A stretch of DNA of 64,000 nucleotides. Origin: Roseburia sp. GTDB taxonomy: Bacteria; Bacillota; Clostridia; Lachnospirales; Lachnospiraceae. The position numbers and the translations under genes were made by a program. Shown here one piece after another: positions 1 through 8,327 of this stretch (position 1 is the first letter of the stretch; each line of letters starts with the position of its first letter). The notes under the pieces were generated by a model. The model was not told the origin of the DNA, did no database searches, and was given only the letters and a program-made list of their open reading frames with translations. The stretch is taken from contig JAGBEG010000013.1 of NCBI GenBank assembly GCA_017937095.1, forward strand, positions 310,001 through 374,000, read 5' to 3'.

Positions 1-401
1 TTCACATCGACGAGCAGGACATCCTTTTCCGCTTCCCTGGTCTGATATACATTTAAAAATGTCACGACAAGATCGGCGCTCTGATCAAGCTCTGCTATTT
101 GATCCATCCCCTGCAAAAGTTCCTCGCAAAACACAACCTTTCCCGTTTGCTCCACCCCGACAAGCTTGTGGATATAGCCGACCCATGTTCCCACCTCCTC
201 CTTTTGCGCCGTTTCCTTTAAGACCACATATCCGGTTCCGTCGTATGTGACCCGCATGACATCTTCTATCGCTAACGTGCATTCCTCCTTTTCCTTCATC
301 CTCTGTTCCAACGCCTTTGCCGGCGCACTGCATCCGGCAAGTAAGCAAACTGCCGCAGCCATGCAAAAAAAGGCGATTCCGCAGCCCGATTTATGCCTCA
401 T
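1..401 (-). CDS. lanI: Lantibiotic immunity lipoprotein (NisI/SpaI-like), C-terminus off the window
   Basis: Reading the minus strand from the ATG at 401 gives an open frame of 133 residues running off the left edge. It begins with a basic, hydrophobic signal peptide and an LLAGC lipobox with Cys24, so it should be a membrane-anchored lipoprotein outside the cell. It starts inside the end of the preceding permease gene (11-base overlap), which argues for translational coupling in the lanFEG operon. In nisin and subtilin clusters a lipoprotein at this place binds the lantibiotic and protects the producer. The visible sequence is too divergent and too incomplete to prove the family; the role rests mostly on the lipobox and on position. 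Confidence 0.72.
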   Translation of the reverse strand, partial: MRHKSGCGIAFFCMAAAVCLLAGCSAPAKALEQRMKEKEECTLAIEDVMRVTYDGTGYVVLKETAQKEEVGTWVGYIHKLVGVEQTGKVVFCEELLQGMDQIAELDQSADLVVTFLNVYQTREAEKDVLLVDV

Positions 402-1125
402 ACCGTTTTCTTCCTTCCCACCTTTCAAACCACAGGACGAGCAGCAGCACTCCCGCCGCGCCGAGCGCCAGACGTATTCCCCACTGCGCGGCGTGCACCG
501 CCACATTTCCATTCAACACGTCCTTTCCCCACTCGATCTGCCACGCAAACGGAATATAACGCCAGATTCCCGCAAGCTCGATATTGCTGTAGATGATTGC
601 CTGCATACTCTCGAATACGCCAAAGAACACGGAAATCCCAAACCCGTAAGCCAGACTGATGAACAGATGGAATACATAGAGCACGATACTGCTTACCGCC
701 GCCCCCGCGAACAGCTTCATCAGCGCCGCAAGCACTTCCGCCCGCAGTTCTCCGCCAAGTCCGATTCCCGCCGCAAAGACAGCCCCCAGAATCCATAATG
801 CCAATATTCCAAAGCCCCAGAGAATCAGAAGCTTCGCCAGAAGGATTTTAAAACGCCCCTGCTCTGAAAGCAGATGAAAGAAATGGGATTCCTGTTCCTC
901 CTGCATCACAGCAATTCCCGTCATAATGCTGCACAGAAACGGAAACAGGGTCGCCGTCACCTCAAAGATCAGCCTGATGCGGTCAGACGCAAGCTGCCCC
1001 CGGTACATAACATAGTAAGCCGCAAATCCGACGGCGCCAAGAGCCGGAATCCATATATGTGAAAGAATAAAAGGCGTATGTTTTAATTTCATAAGCTCCG
1101 CCCCAAACATCCTTGTCTTTCTCAT
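391..1125 (-). CDS. lanG: Lantibiotic immunity ABC transporter permease, MutG/SpaG-like
   Basis: This 244-residue protein has about six hydrophobic segments and no nucleotide-binding motif. It is the second of two membrane subunits of equal length that follow an ABC ATPase. In LanFEG systems such subunits form the channel that expels the lantibiotic from the producer's membrane. Its ATG overlaps the stop of the preceding gene by four bases (ATGA), typical of a coupled pair. Low overall conservation means the E and G labels could be exchanged; the family assignment is inferred from architecture and context. Confidence 0.8.
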   Translation of the reverse strand: MRKTRMFGAELMKLKHTPFILSHIWIPALGAVGFAAYYVMYRGQLASDRIRLIFEVTATLFPFLCSIMTGIAVMQEEQESHFFHLLSEQGRFKILLAKLLILWGFGILALWILGAVFAAGIGLGGELRAEVLAALMKLFAGAAVSSIVLYVFHLFISLAYGFGISVFFGVFESMQAIIYSNIELAGIWRYIPFAWQIEWGKDVLNGNVAVHAAQWGIRLALGAAGVLLLVLWFERWEGRKRYEA

Positions 1126-1856
1126 CTGCCTTCCCCTCCGTATTTTTCAAACACTTTTGCATCCAGCGCCGAAAGCGCCGCATAAAACACCGCCGAGCAG
1201 ACGAGGATAAGCGCCACGCCCGGATAAGAAATTTCTGTGCTGCCGCTCCATGTGCCGTTGATGGCAATTCCCATGAAGTATTCCGCCAGCTTCGCCGGCC
1301 AGCAATACGGCCATATCCACCAGAAGGACGTATTCCCTATCAGAACGATCGTCGACAATCCGAGCAGGGCGTTCCCAATGATGGGAAGCAGGACGCCTGC
1401 CTTTCGTATCACAAGCAGGCAAAGGGGAATCTGCCAGAGGGATGCGAAGATGATCAGACTGCTGCCCACGAGCATTCTTCCGACGCTGTACACTACAAAT
1501 GCAGGCGATATGATCTGTGACAGCGACAGAAAGAGAGCTAAGAGCACGCCCGCAATCCACAGCTTTTCTGCGAGTATCATATTTTTTGACCACTCGAATT
1601 TCTGCAGATTAAGGGGCATCGAAAATACGGAATAGAACTTTCCCGCGCGCTCCTCCTTCTGCCAGGACAGTACGCACAAAACGGCGATCGTCCCCTGCAA
1701 AAGAAATGCGTACCACCAGTAAAATCCGATATACTGAAAGCTCACAAAGCCTCCGGAAAGCAGCGCAAAAAAAGCCGTACAAAGCGGGGCTATCCAGATC
1801 AGATGGTTTATCATCGTCCGTTTGCATGTCAAATGTTCTGATTTCAAATACAGCAT
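1122..1856 (-). CDS. lanE: Lantibiotic immunity ABC transporter permease, MutE/SpaE-like
   Basis: A 244-residue integral membrane protein with about six predicted transmembrane segments. It follows the ATPase gene with a gap of only three bases and overlaps the next permease gene by four. This ATPase-permease-permease order is that of LanFEG self-protection exporters, in which two similar permeases pair as a heterodimer. The N-terminus (MLYLKSEHLTCKRTMINHLI) looks like the amphipathic start common in these subunits. It would pump the subtilin-like product encoded at 2705-2869 away from the membrane. Confidence 0.82.
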   Translation of the reverse strand: MLYLKSEHLTCKRTMINHLIWIAPLCTAFFALLSGGFVSFQYIGFYWWYAFLLQGTIAVLCVLSWQKEERAGKFYSVFSMPLNLQKFEWSKNMILAEKLWIAGVLLALFLSLSQIISPAFVVYSVGRMLVGSSLIIFASLWQIPLCLLVIRKAGVLLPIIGNALLGLSTIVLIGNTSFWWIWPYCWPAKLAEYFMGIAINGTWSGSTEISYPGVALILVCSAVFYAALSALDAKVFEKYGGEGR

Positions 1857-1859
1857 CTG

Positions 1860-2567
1860 CTACTCCCTCCTGTTCTCCCTGACTACATCCATGAATATCG
1901 CTTCCAAGTCCTCCCCCTCGTGAAATTTACCCTCATACCCGAGCTTCCCGTCCGCAATGATCCCGATGTAATCGGCGACCTGCTGCACCTCGCTTAAGAT
2001 ATGGCTTGAGAGTATCACCGTCATCCCCCGCCTGGGGAAGGACGCGATGAGCCTCCGCAGTTCTTCGATTCCCACCGGGTCCAGCCCGTTCGTCGGCTCA
2101 TCCAGAATCAGCAGCTTCGGCTCATTTAACAGTGCAATCGCAATCCCAAGCCTCTGCTTCATCCCAAGTGAAAATTGTCCTGCGCGCTTTTTCTTCGTTC
2201 CGGTCAGCCCGACCGTTTCCAGTACCTCGTCAATCCTGCTCTCGCCGATTCCAAGGAGCATTGCCCTGACCTTGAGATTCTCATACGCGGTCAGATTCTG
2301 ATACAGAGGCGGCATCTCGATCAATGCGCCGATGTCCGCCAGATCCTTTCTGGACCACGGGTGTCCGTTATAAATGATCCTCCCATGCGTCGGCCGCAGG
2401 ATGCCGGTAATCATCTTCAATGTGGTCGATTTTCCCGCCCCGTTCGGTCCCAAAAGACCATAGATCGAATTTTTCGGAATATTAAGCGATATCTGATCGA
2501 CCGCGTTCTGTCCATGAAAGCATTTGCTCAACTGCTGTGTCTGCAAAATCATTTCCATATGTTTCAT
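1860..2567 (-). CDS. lanF: Lantibiotic immunity ABC transporter ATP-binding protein, MutF/SpaF-like
   Basis: An ABC ATPase with Walker A GPNGAGKST, signature FSLGMKQRLGIA and Walker B LLILDEPTNGLD. It energises the LanFEG exporter formed with the two permeases that follow. The frame is open to 2639, but the upstream residues look like translated leader DNA. I place the start at the ATG at 2567, directly behind an AAAGGAAAGG Shine-Dalgarno stretch; ATG 2558 is a good alternative. The gene lies downstream of lanA beyond a hairpin terminator, so part of its transcription probably comes from read-through from the precursor gene promoter. Confidence 0.92.
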   Translation of the reverse strand: MKHMEMILQTQQLSKCFHGQNAVDQISLNIPKNSIYGLLGPNGAGKSTTLKMITGILRPTHGRIIYNGHPWSRKDLADIGALIEMPPLYQNLTAYENLKVRAMLLGIGESRIDEVLETVGLTGTKKKRAGQFSLGMKQRLGIAIALLNEPKLLILDEPTNGLDPVGIEELRRLIASFPRRGMTVILSSHILSEVQQVADYIGIIADGKLGYEGKFHEGEDLEAIFMDVVRENRRE

Positions 2568-2658
2568 CCTTTCCTTTTGTTCTGTTTTAGCATATGGGGA
2601 ATTTTTAAAGATTTCATAAAGAAAAGATGTTTTCTGCAAAATTTATTTCCTATTGCGC

Positions 2659-2694
2659 AAAAAAGCGATGAACAATGCTTGTCCATCGCTTTTT
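2659..2694 (-). terminator. Hairpin between lanA and lanF (partial terminator)
   Basis: The arms AAAAAGCGATG and CATCGCTTTTTT flank a loop of about 12 bases, so the structure carries a U-run in either direction. It lies 11 bases past the lanA stop. In lantibiotic operons such leaky terminators keep precursor mRNA abundant and let a smaller share of transcripts reach the immunity genes; that role is inferred here. Confidence 0.75.
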
Positions 2695-2704
2695 GCCCTG
2701 TCAA

Positions 2705-2869
2705 TTAACCAATCTGGCATCCGCAGGTCGCTGTCTGAATCGCACAGGTCTGAAGGATTCCTGTGATACAGCCAGGTGTGCAAAGTGACTTGCTCTTCCA
2801 CTGTACCTCTGCGCCCGGCTTGCTGCTCTTAAGTGTTACGTCCAAATCAAAGTCGTTGAAATTTGCCAT
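2705..2869 (-). CDS. lanA: Subtilin-like class I lantibiotic precursor peptide
   Basis: This 54-codon gene starts with ATG at 2869 behind a strong AAGGAGGAG site. The leader holds FDLDV, matching the FNLD/FDLDV box used by class I LanB and LanC enzymes. The predicted cut follows the Gln of GAEVQ, giving a 31-residue core starting Trp-Lys-Ser and containing SLCTPGC. Core Ser3, Thr8, Thr13, Thr23 and Thr25 with Cys7, Cys11, Cys19, Cys26 and Cys28 match the five (methyl)lanthionine rings of subtilin and nisin; Ser5 and Thr18 are left for dehydration. Against subtilin as I recall it, 22 of 31 positions are the same; changes include Lys for Glu4 and a shorter tail ending Gln-Ile-Gly. Five Cys and seven Ser/Thr are present in the core. 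I could not compare it with all known nisin or subtilin variants. Confidence 0.96.
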   Translation of the reverse strand: MANFNDFDLDVTLKSSKPGAEVQWKSKSLCTPGCITGILQTCAIQTATCGCQIG

Positions 2870-2949
2870 TTGCTTCTCCTCCTTAAATGAAAAGATTGAT
2901 GTGATTATGTAGCTGCTAAAAGAACCATGGTATTTCTTTCAACAATTAA

Positions 2950-2981
2950 AATATAGGGCATAAAAATCAAGATAAAATCAA
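2950..2981 (-). promoter_or_regulatory. lanA promoter with spa-box-like operator
   Basis: On the minus strand two TTGAT pentamers (2977-2981 and 2966-2970) are separated by six bases, followed after ten bases by TATATT (2950-2955) as -10. SpaR of Bacillus subtilis is known to bind TTGAT direct repeats six bases apart. No good -35 is present, as expected for an activator-dependent promoter. It lies just beyond the lanK stop codon and about 80 bases before lanA. Recognition by the LanR encoded here is inferred. Confidence 0.75.
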
Positions 2982-2997
2982 ATTCGGAAACTTTTTT

Positions 2998-4374
2998 TCA
3001 AATTTTTTCCGGCAGACGAATGACCGCTCTCGCGCCGCCCTCCACGCTCACATTTTCCAGCGTCAGCGTTCCGTGATGCCTCTGCACTACGCTGTCCGCA
3101 AAGTACAGTCCCATCCCAAAATGCATCTCCGTGCTCCGGCTGTGCTCCTTCATGAAAAAAAGCTCCTTCGCATGTGCCAGCGCCTCTGCCGAAAAGCCTT
3201 CCCCGCTGTCGGTCACGTCAAGTTCCAGTTCCCCGCCCGTCACGGACGCCGCAAATACGATCCGCCCCTTTGCCGGCGTGTGCTCTACGGCATTGCCGAT
3301 CAGATTCATCACCGCCCGCTCCAGCAGCATCGCATCCCCGTAAAATTCATCGGGGACTTCACCGATTCCGGTCTCCAATGCAATTTCTTTCTTACAGCAG
3401 AGGATAGCCGCCTGCTTTTTTATGGACTCTAAAAACGCAGGCAGCGCGAACCATCTGAAATGATATTCATAGCCGACAGCGGCTCTGGAGAGCTCGATCA
3501 AAAGCTGCACATAATCCGTCATCCGCCCTACACTCTCCGACGTCTGGGAGACATACTCCATCTGCTCTTCGGTAAGCGGCGTCTCGCCCAGCAGATCCAG
3601 ATTGCCCTGTGCAATCGTCAGCGGGGTCTTTAGATCATGCGCCAGCGCCGCAATCTGTTCCTTCTGATACTGCTCACTCTTCCACTGCTTTTTCAGGGAG
3701 GCCAAAAGCTCCTCCTTCATATCAGAAAAAGAGAGCAGTATGTCCTCAAATTCTTTGATTCCGGAATGCCCCACCCCGAAATCAAGGTTCTGCGCCGTAA
3801 TCTCCCTTGTCGCCGCAAAAACAGGCGCAAGCTGGCCCTTAAGCCTTCTTTCAAAACGGGTAATCAGAAAAACAGAATACAGAATCGCATTGCACGCGAT
3901 CAGAATGACAAGAAGATACTCCGGCGAAGGCAGATGCTCCTCCATCCAGTCATTCGTATAAAAAGTTCCCATCTCATACTGTAAAATAATATAACGCCCC
4001 TCGCGCTCTATGCGCAGGTACTGTTTTCCGGCGTCGTAGGCTATCGTACCGTTTTTCACGAACTGTATCGCTCCGGCAATCTCCGCCTCGTCCATGGATG
4101 TGTCCACCACCTCGCACGCGTCATTGAGAACCAGATATTTCACCCGCGCCGAAAGTTGTCCTAACACCTCGGAATCATCCTCCGCCGTCTCAAGCAGCGA
4201 CGCGGCAGTCTTCGCTACATTTTCACTGGCATCCGCGTAATTCGCGATTCCGAAATTGACCGCCATCCAGAACAGCGCCCACGGAACTGCCACAGACAGC
4301 CCCAATCCCAACAACAATTCAATGAAAAAATGCCAGAACATTCTCCGCAATGTGATTACTCTTCCTGCTGCCAT
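2998..4374 (-). CDS. lanK: Lantibiotic-responsive sensor histidine kinase
   Basis: A membrane sensor kinase with two N-terminal transmembrane segments bracketing an extracytoplasmic region. These are followed by the H-box ALAHDLKTPLTIAQ, an N-box NLIGNAVEHTP, and ATP-lid motifs DSGEGF and GMGLYF. With the adjacent regulator it should form the two-component system that senses the mature lantibiotic and switches on its own genes, as NisRK and SpaRK do. I chose the ATG at 4374, which overlaps the end of lanR by 19 bases; the frame stays open to 4428. The gene ends 17 bases before the lanA operator. Confidence 0.92.
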   Translation of the reverse strand: MAAGRVITLRRMFWHFFIELLLGLGLSVAVPWALFWMAVNFGIANYADASENVAKTAASLLETAEDDSEVLGQLSARVKYLVLNDACEVVDTSMDEAEIAGAIQFVKNGTIAYDAGKQYLRIEREGRYIILQYEMGTFYTNDWMEEHLPSPEYLLVILIACNAILYSVFLITRFERRLKGQLAPVFAATREITAQNLDFGVGHSGIKEFEDILLSFSDMKEELLASLKKQWKSEQYQKEQIAALAHDLKTPLTIAQGNLDLLGETPLTEEQMEYVSQTSESVGRMTDYVQLLIELSRAAVGYEYHFRWFALPAFLESIKKQAAILCCKKEIALETGIGEVPDEFYGDAMLLERAVMNLIGNAVEHTPAKGRIVFAASVTGGELELDVTDSGEGFSAEALAHAKELFFMKEHSRSTEMHFGMGLYFADSVVQRHHGTLTLENVSVEGGARAVIRLPEKI

Positions 4375-5024
4375 TTGTACCCAATCCCCCATACTGTTTT
4401 TATCGGCTGTAGCTGATACCGGTTCCATTTCGCGCGGATATTCATAATATGCGTCGCAATCGTTGTGTTATCGCTCTCTCCAAACACATCAAATACCGCC
4501 TCGTAAATCTGTTCCCTCGAAAAGACCTGTCCCTTATTCCGCGCGAGATACTCACAGATTAAGTATTCGCTTTTGGTAAAGGGAAGTGCCTCCCCGTTTA
4601 CGGAAATGATCCGCGCGTCCATGTCAATCGCAATTCCGCCGAAGTTTAAGACATGATGATGCTCCCGCTTTTCCCTGCGCAAATGCGCATTGACCCTGGC
4701 TCTTAACTCCGCAATCCGAAACGGCTTCATCAGATAGTCGTCCGCCCCGATTCCAAGTCCGTAGGTAATATCCTGCTCCATTGTCTTTGCCGTCAGAAAT
4801 ATGATCGGATAATCGACGCTCTCCCTGACCTTCCTGCAAAAGTCAAATCCATCCATATCGGGCATCATCACGTCCAATATCAGCATTTCATAATGCTTCA
4901 TCTGTTTTACGTCGATTTCCTGCGCACTCGTGTATGTCTGTACGATGTGACCGTCCTTTTCCAGTCCCTTCTTAATGACTTCCAAGATTGCAGATTCATC
5001 ATCCACTGCGATAATCCTAGCCAT
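4356..5024 (-). CDS. lanR: Lantibiotic response regulator, OmpR/PhoB type
   Basis: A 222-residue response regulator. The N-terminal receiver has the acidic pair DDE near the start, the phospho-acceptor Asp in LILDVMMPDMDG, and a conserved Lys in YLMKPF. The C-terminal half is a winged-helix DNA-binding domain with the EYLICEYLARNKGQVFSREQ type helix. The start is fixed by GGAGGAATGAG before ATG. It pairs with the overlapping kinase gene and is the obvious candidate to bind the TTGAT repeats upstream of lanA and lanB. Confidence 0.93.
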   Translation of the reverse strand: MARIIAVDDESAILEVIKKGLEKDGHIVQTYTSAQEIDVKQMKHYEMLILDVMMPDMDGFDFCRKVRESVDYPIIFLTAKTMEQDITYGLGIGADDYLMKPFRIAELRARVNAHLRREKREHHHVLNFGGIAIDMDARIISVNGEALPFTKSEYLICEYLARNKGQVFSREQIYEAVFDVFGESDNTTIATHIMNIRAKWNRYQLQPIKTVWGIGYKWQQEE

Positions 5025-5085
5025 CTCATTCCTCCACTCACTGCCCTTTGTCCGGCTTTAAAGCCGCCCGGCTCTCCTGTATTTA

Positions 5086-6405
5086 CTAATCCAGCAGAAA
5101 CGCCTTTTTCCACAGGCTCCCGCCCGGATGCTCTCCCTCTAAGAGCGCAAGGCACACGCCCGCCGCCCCGTCAAGCAGCCCGGCAGCGTCGCGCGCGCAA
5201 AGCGCTCCTTTGGCACGGTCAAATTCCATGTCGGGAAAGCCAAAGATATGACGCGGGTCGTAAAAGTCCAGAATTTTCCCGCGCAGATACGCTTTTTCCT
5301 GTACGAACAACTCCCGCTTTAATAACGCCTCCGCAGCGTTTAAAATCTGGTACAGCCCGGCATATCCATGGCAGAAGGTGGGCGAAAAAATTCCCCGTAT
5401 ATCCTGCATTGTCTGTCCGATGTTTGTAATCGCATACTGCACCCATTCCGGTCTTCCGAGTGCTTCTCCCGCCGTCATTAGGGCGTAGCATATGCCGGGA
5501 GAACCATAGCACCACGCATCCCTGCGGATGATGTTCTCCTGCGAAACCTCCCCTTCCGTCACCTCCAAAAAAGCAAGCTGTCCTTTCCAGAAGTCTCTTT
5601 TGCCGTCATTGCAGCGGAACCGGAAGTAAAAGTCCACAATTTTTTCTATGGCTTCCCGCTGCCCTTCTACGATGACGCCCGCTGCGAACATTTTCGAGAG
5701 AATCACAAGCGGTCCTGCAATTCCGTGGGAAAGACTTGTGTTGAAGTTCCCCTGCGGATAAAGCCGCTGTTCCTGCTCACTGAACTGATTCACCGACGGT
5801 ATGTACCACCCGGGCACTGCGCACCCTGCAATCTGTATGTCCCCGGTAAGCTGCACCAGCGTTTGAAGTCCGCTTTTTAACGCCGCATAACAGCAATCTT
5901 CCTGCAAGAACAAAGACAGATAGCTTAGGACGCCGCTTACTCCCTCGATGACGTCATACAGAAGGCTGTGCGTTCCCTGCGGTGTGACGACATGCGCCAG
6001 ATACGCATCGAACTGCGCCGTGATTCCGGTATTGACCGTATGAATCAGCTTCCCGTATCTCTGGAAGCCGCCGGACACGCTCGCGGCGCAAAGCCCGATT
6101 CCCGCCAGGCCGGAAAACATCGACAGCCCCGGCACGCCCTGCGCATTTAGTCCCGCAACCGTCCTGCCGAGATAGTCATGTGCCAGCGCACACCACTTTT
6201 CCTGATTCGGGTAAAGCTCCATCAGCCTGCCGTATAACAGGCAGATTCCCGGCAATCCCTGGCTCAGCGTGTACAGCCTTTCCGCAGCATCGCTGATTCC
6301 CGCCACGCGCTCATACTCCCCGAGCCTTTCGGCAGTTACATTTATCATATCATCGATCCGATCCTCTGTCACACATTCCGTGACACATCCTGTCTCAACT
6401 TCCAT
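5086..6405 (-). CDS. lanC: Lantibiotic cyclase LanC
   Basis: A LanC-like zinc enzyme of about 439 residues that adds Cys thiols to dehydrated Ser/Thr in the precursor to close lanthionine rings. It shows the alpha-toroid repeat motifs (GLPGICLLYG, SHGIAGPLVIL, WCYGSPGICYAL, FCHGYAGLYQIL, DGAAGVCLAL). The zinc ligands are the Cys of WCYG and the Cys-His of FCHG, as in NisC. The frame extends to a GTG at 6417, but the ATG at 6405 follows GGAGGGAAGC and is the better start. The start lies inside an array of repeated Shine-Dalgarno/ATG units, described separately. Confidence 0.95.
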   Translation of the reverse strand: MEVETGCVTECVTEDRIDDMINVTAERLGEYERVAGISDAAERLYTLSQGLPGICLLYGRLMELYPNQEKWCALAHDYLGRTVAGLNAQGVPGLSMFSGLAGIGLCAASVSGGFQRYGKLIHTVNTGITAQFDAYLAHVVTPQGTHSLLYDVIEGVSGVLSYLSLFLQEDCCYAALKSGLQTLVQLTGDIQIAGCAVPGWYIPSVNQFSEQEQRLYPQGNFNTSLSHGIAGPLVILSKMFAAGVIVEGQREAIEKIVDFYFRFRCNDGKRDFWKGQLAFLEVTEGEVSQENIIRRDAWCYGSPGICYALMTAGEALGRPEWVQYAITNIGQTMQDIRGIFSPTFCHGYAGLYQILNAAEALLKRELFVQEKAYLRGKILDFYDPRHIFGFPDMEFDRAKGALCARDAAGLLDGAAGVCLALLEGEHPGGSLWKKAFLLD

Positions 6406-6491
6406 GCTTCCCTCCACACTTTCATGCTTTCCTCCACACTTTCATGCTTCCCTCCACACTTTCATGCTTCCTTCCACATTTCATGTTTCCT
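6403..6491 (-). repeat. Tandem 20-bp repeat, each unit carrying a Shine-Dalgarno site and ATG
   Basis: Four to five copies of a 20-base unit place ATG codons at 6484, 6465, 6445, 6425 and 6405, each behind GGAGGGAAGC or a close variant. The ATG at 6405 is the lanC start. The ATGs at 6465 and 6445 each open an eight-codon frame whose TGA overlaps the next ATG (ATGA). The ATG at 6425 opens an 18-residue frame crossing into lanC out of frame. The gap between lanT and lanC contains little else. Confidence 0.9.
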
Positions 6492-6521
6492 TCCGCAGGC
6501 TTCCTGACTTATCCGTGAAAA

Positions 6522-8327
6522 CTACATCTGCATATCTCCGTAGACCTCCGCCTGATAGAGCTTCTGATATACCGCACAGTGCGCCAACAGCTCCTCGTGC
6601 TTACCGATCGCCGCCACGCTGCCCCCGTCCATCACAATAATCTTGTCCGCCATCTTGGCGGCATTCAGCCGATGCGAGATGTATACCCCGATTTTGTCTC
6701 TGGAACGCTCGAAGAACTGTTCAAAGACCTCCTTCTCGGACACCGTATCCAGCGCTGCATTCGGCTCGTCTAATATATAAAAGGAAGCGTCCTTAAAGCA
6801 TGCCCGCGCCAGCGCAATTTTCTGCCACTGTCCCTGTGACAACTGCCGTCCGTCCTCAAACCAGTTTCCAAGCTGCATGTCCAGACGGTATGTTCCGTCC
6901 TCTGCTTCAAGAAACCCCGTCTTAAGCTCCTTAAGGATCGCAGTCATCTTTTCTTTGTTTTCCATATCGGATGCGTTTCCGAACCCGACATTTTCCTGCA
7001 GGGTAAGCTCATATTTCACAAAATCCTGAAAGAGCACGGAAAGTCTGGCGCGGTAATCTCCCATATCAAGCTCCCTCATTGGGATGCCGTTGATCTTAAT
7101 GTCCCCCGTCTCCGGCTCGTATAAGCCCGCCAGCACTTTTAACAGGGTGCTTTTCCCGGAGCCGTTCGGTCCGACGACCGCTATTTTCTCCCCTTTCCGA
7201 AAGCACAGATTCACACCGTTTAAGACATTCTTTTTGCCGTCATACGAAAATGACAGCTCCTCTATGTCCACCCTCGTGATGTCTGCGCCAAGCGTTCGCC
7301 CCTCCTTCTTTTCCTGCCTGCTGTCGTTCTCCTCCAGAAACTCGAACAGCATATTCATATACAGGGAGCAGCTATACATATTATAAATATTTTCCATCAG
7401 TTGCCCGGAATTACTCTGGACTAATCCCACGCTCCGGATATAGCTTATCACATTTCCGACCAATATTTTGCCGGTATATGCCGATAACAATGCGATTCCG
7501 ATCACTGCAAATCCGACGCACTGCACCACAACCTCATAGATCAGGTTAAAAATGGTCTTCCGGTTCAAAAGGCGGTTGTTCTGATCCATAAAGCCGGTGC
7601 TGATGTTCCAGTATTTTTTCAGCAGATAATCCTTAAGCTGTAACAGGGAAATCTCCTTAAAAGAGAAATCATGGGTCAGCAGATGCCCCAGATACCAGAT
7701 TTTGCGCTCTTCCTTCGCGCGGTTCCACATCATCTCAAATTCCTGCTGACCGATCTTTAAATAATAGAAAACAGAAATGACCGGAACGATAAACAGCAGT
7801 AATGAGACGACGGGATTCCATAAAAAGAGGAAAATGACCGAGGACGCCATGGTGACGACCGCCGTCACCATTCCGATCAGCGACAAGAGCATCTGATACG
7901 GGCGGTAGGAAATCTCTCCCGTTATCTTTTCGACCCTGTCATACATCGCGGAGCTTTCAAAATCCTTAAGCGTCATCTGCGTACACTGTTCCATCACAAA
8001 GTAATTCAATTTGTACTGCAGCAGATATTGGTATTTTTTCTGGATATACCCCTGAAGCTCTGCGATTGCTTCGCCCAAAAAGCCCGCGAGTATGTAAATG
8101 ACAAATATCATCAGGGTATCACGGAACGCCCGGTTCTCCCGCACAAGGGAATTGATCAGCTCCTGTGAAAGAACCAGTGTGACGACCGGAAAGACGCCCG
8201 CTGCGACACTTAAGACGAGAATCTGAAAAACGCTGCGCTTGTCCACTTTCAACAAAATGGCAATCGTCCTTGGAAGCTGCCGTATCGCTTTTGCCACATC
8301 ACCCAACTGCACTCTGGTCTGTTTCAT
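6522..8327 (-). CDS. lanT: Lantibiotic exporter LanT, ABC transporter without peptidase domain
   Basis: A 601-residue half-transporter. About six transmembrane helices occupy the first 320 residues. The nucleotide-binding domain follows, with Walker A GPNGSGKSTLLK near residue 388, a signature-like LSQGQWQKIALARA and Walker B FYILDEPNAAL. It has no N-terminal C39 peptidase, as is usual for class I LanT, so it exports the modified precursor with its leader still attached. Its ATG lies 29 bases inside the end of lanB, so the two genes are translationally coupled. Confidence 0.95.
   Translation of the reverse strand: MKQTRVQLGDVAKAIRQLPRTIAILLKVDKRSVFQILVLSVAAGVFPVVTLVLSQELINSLVRENRAFRDTLMIFVIYILAGFLGEAIAELQGYIQKKYQYLLQYKLNYFVMEQCTQMTLKDFESSAMYDRVEKITGEISYRPYQMLLSLIGMVTAVVTMASSVIFLFLWNPVVSLLLFIVPVISVFYYLKIGQQEFEMMWNRAKEERKIWYLGHLLTHDFSFKEISLLQLKDYLLKKYWNISTGFMDQNNRLLNRKTIFNLIYEVVVQCVGFAVIGIALLSAYTGKILVGNVISYIRSVGLVQSNSGQLMENIYNMYSCSLYMNMLFEFLEENDSRQEKKEGRTLGADITRVDIEELSFSYDGKKNVLNGVNLCFRKGEKIAVVGPNGSGKSTLLKVLAGLYEPETGDIKINGIPMRELDMGDYRARLSVLFQDFVKYELTLQENVGFGNASDMENKEKMTAILKELKTGFLEAEDGTYRLDMQLGNWFEDGRQLSQGQWQKIALARACFKDASFYILDEPNAALDTVSEKEVFEQFFERSRDKIGVYISHRLNAAKMADKIIVMDGGSVAAIGKHEELLAHCAVYQKLYQAEVYGDMQM

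Noticed and set aside
3073-3432. Plus-strand frames inside lanK, lanB and other minus-strand genes
   Set aside because: They lie opposite well-supported coding frames and show no start sites or family motifs.
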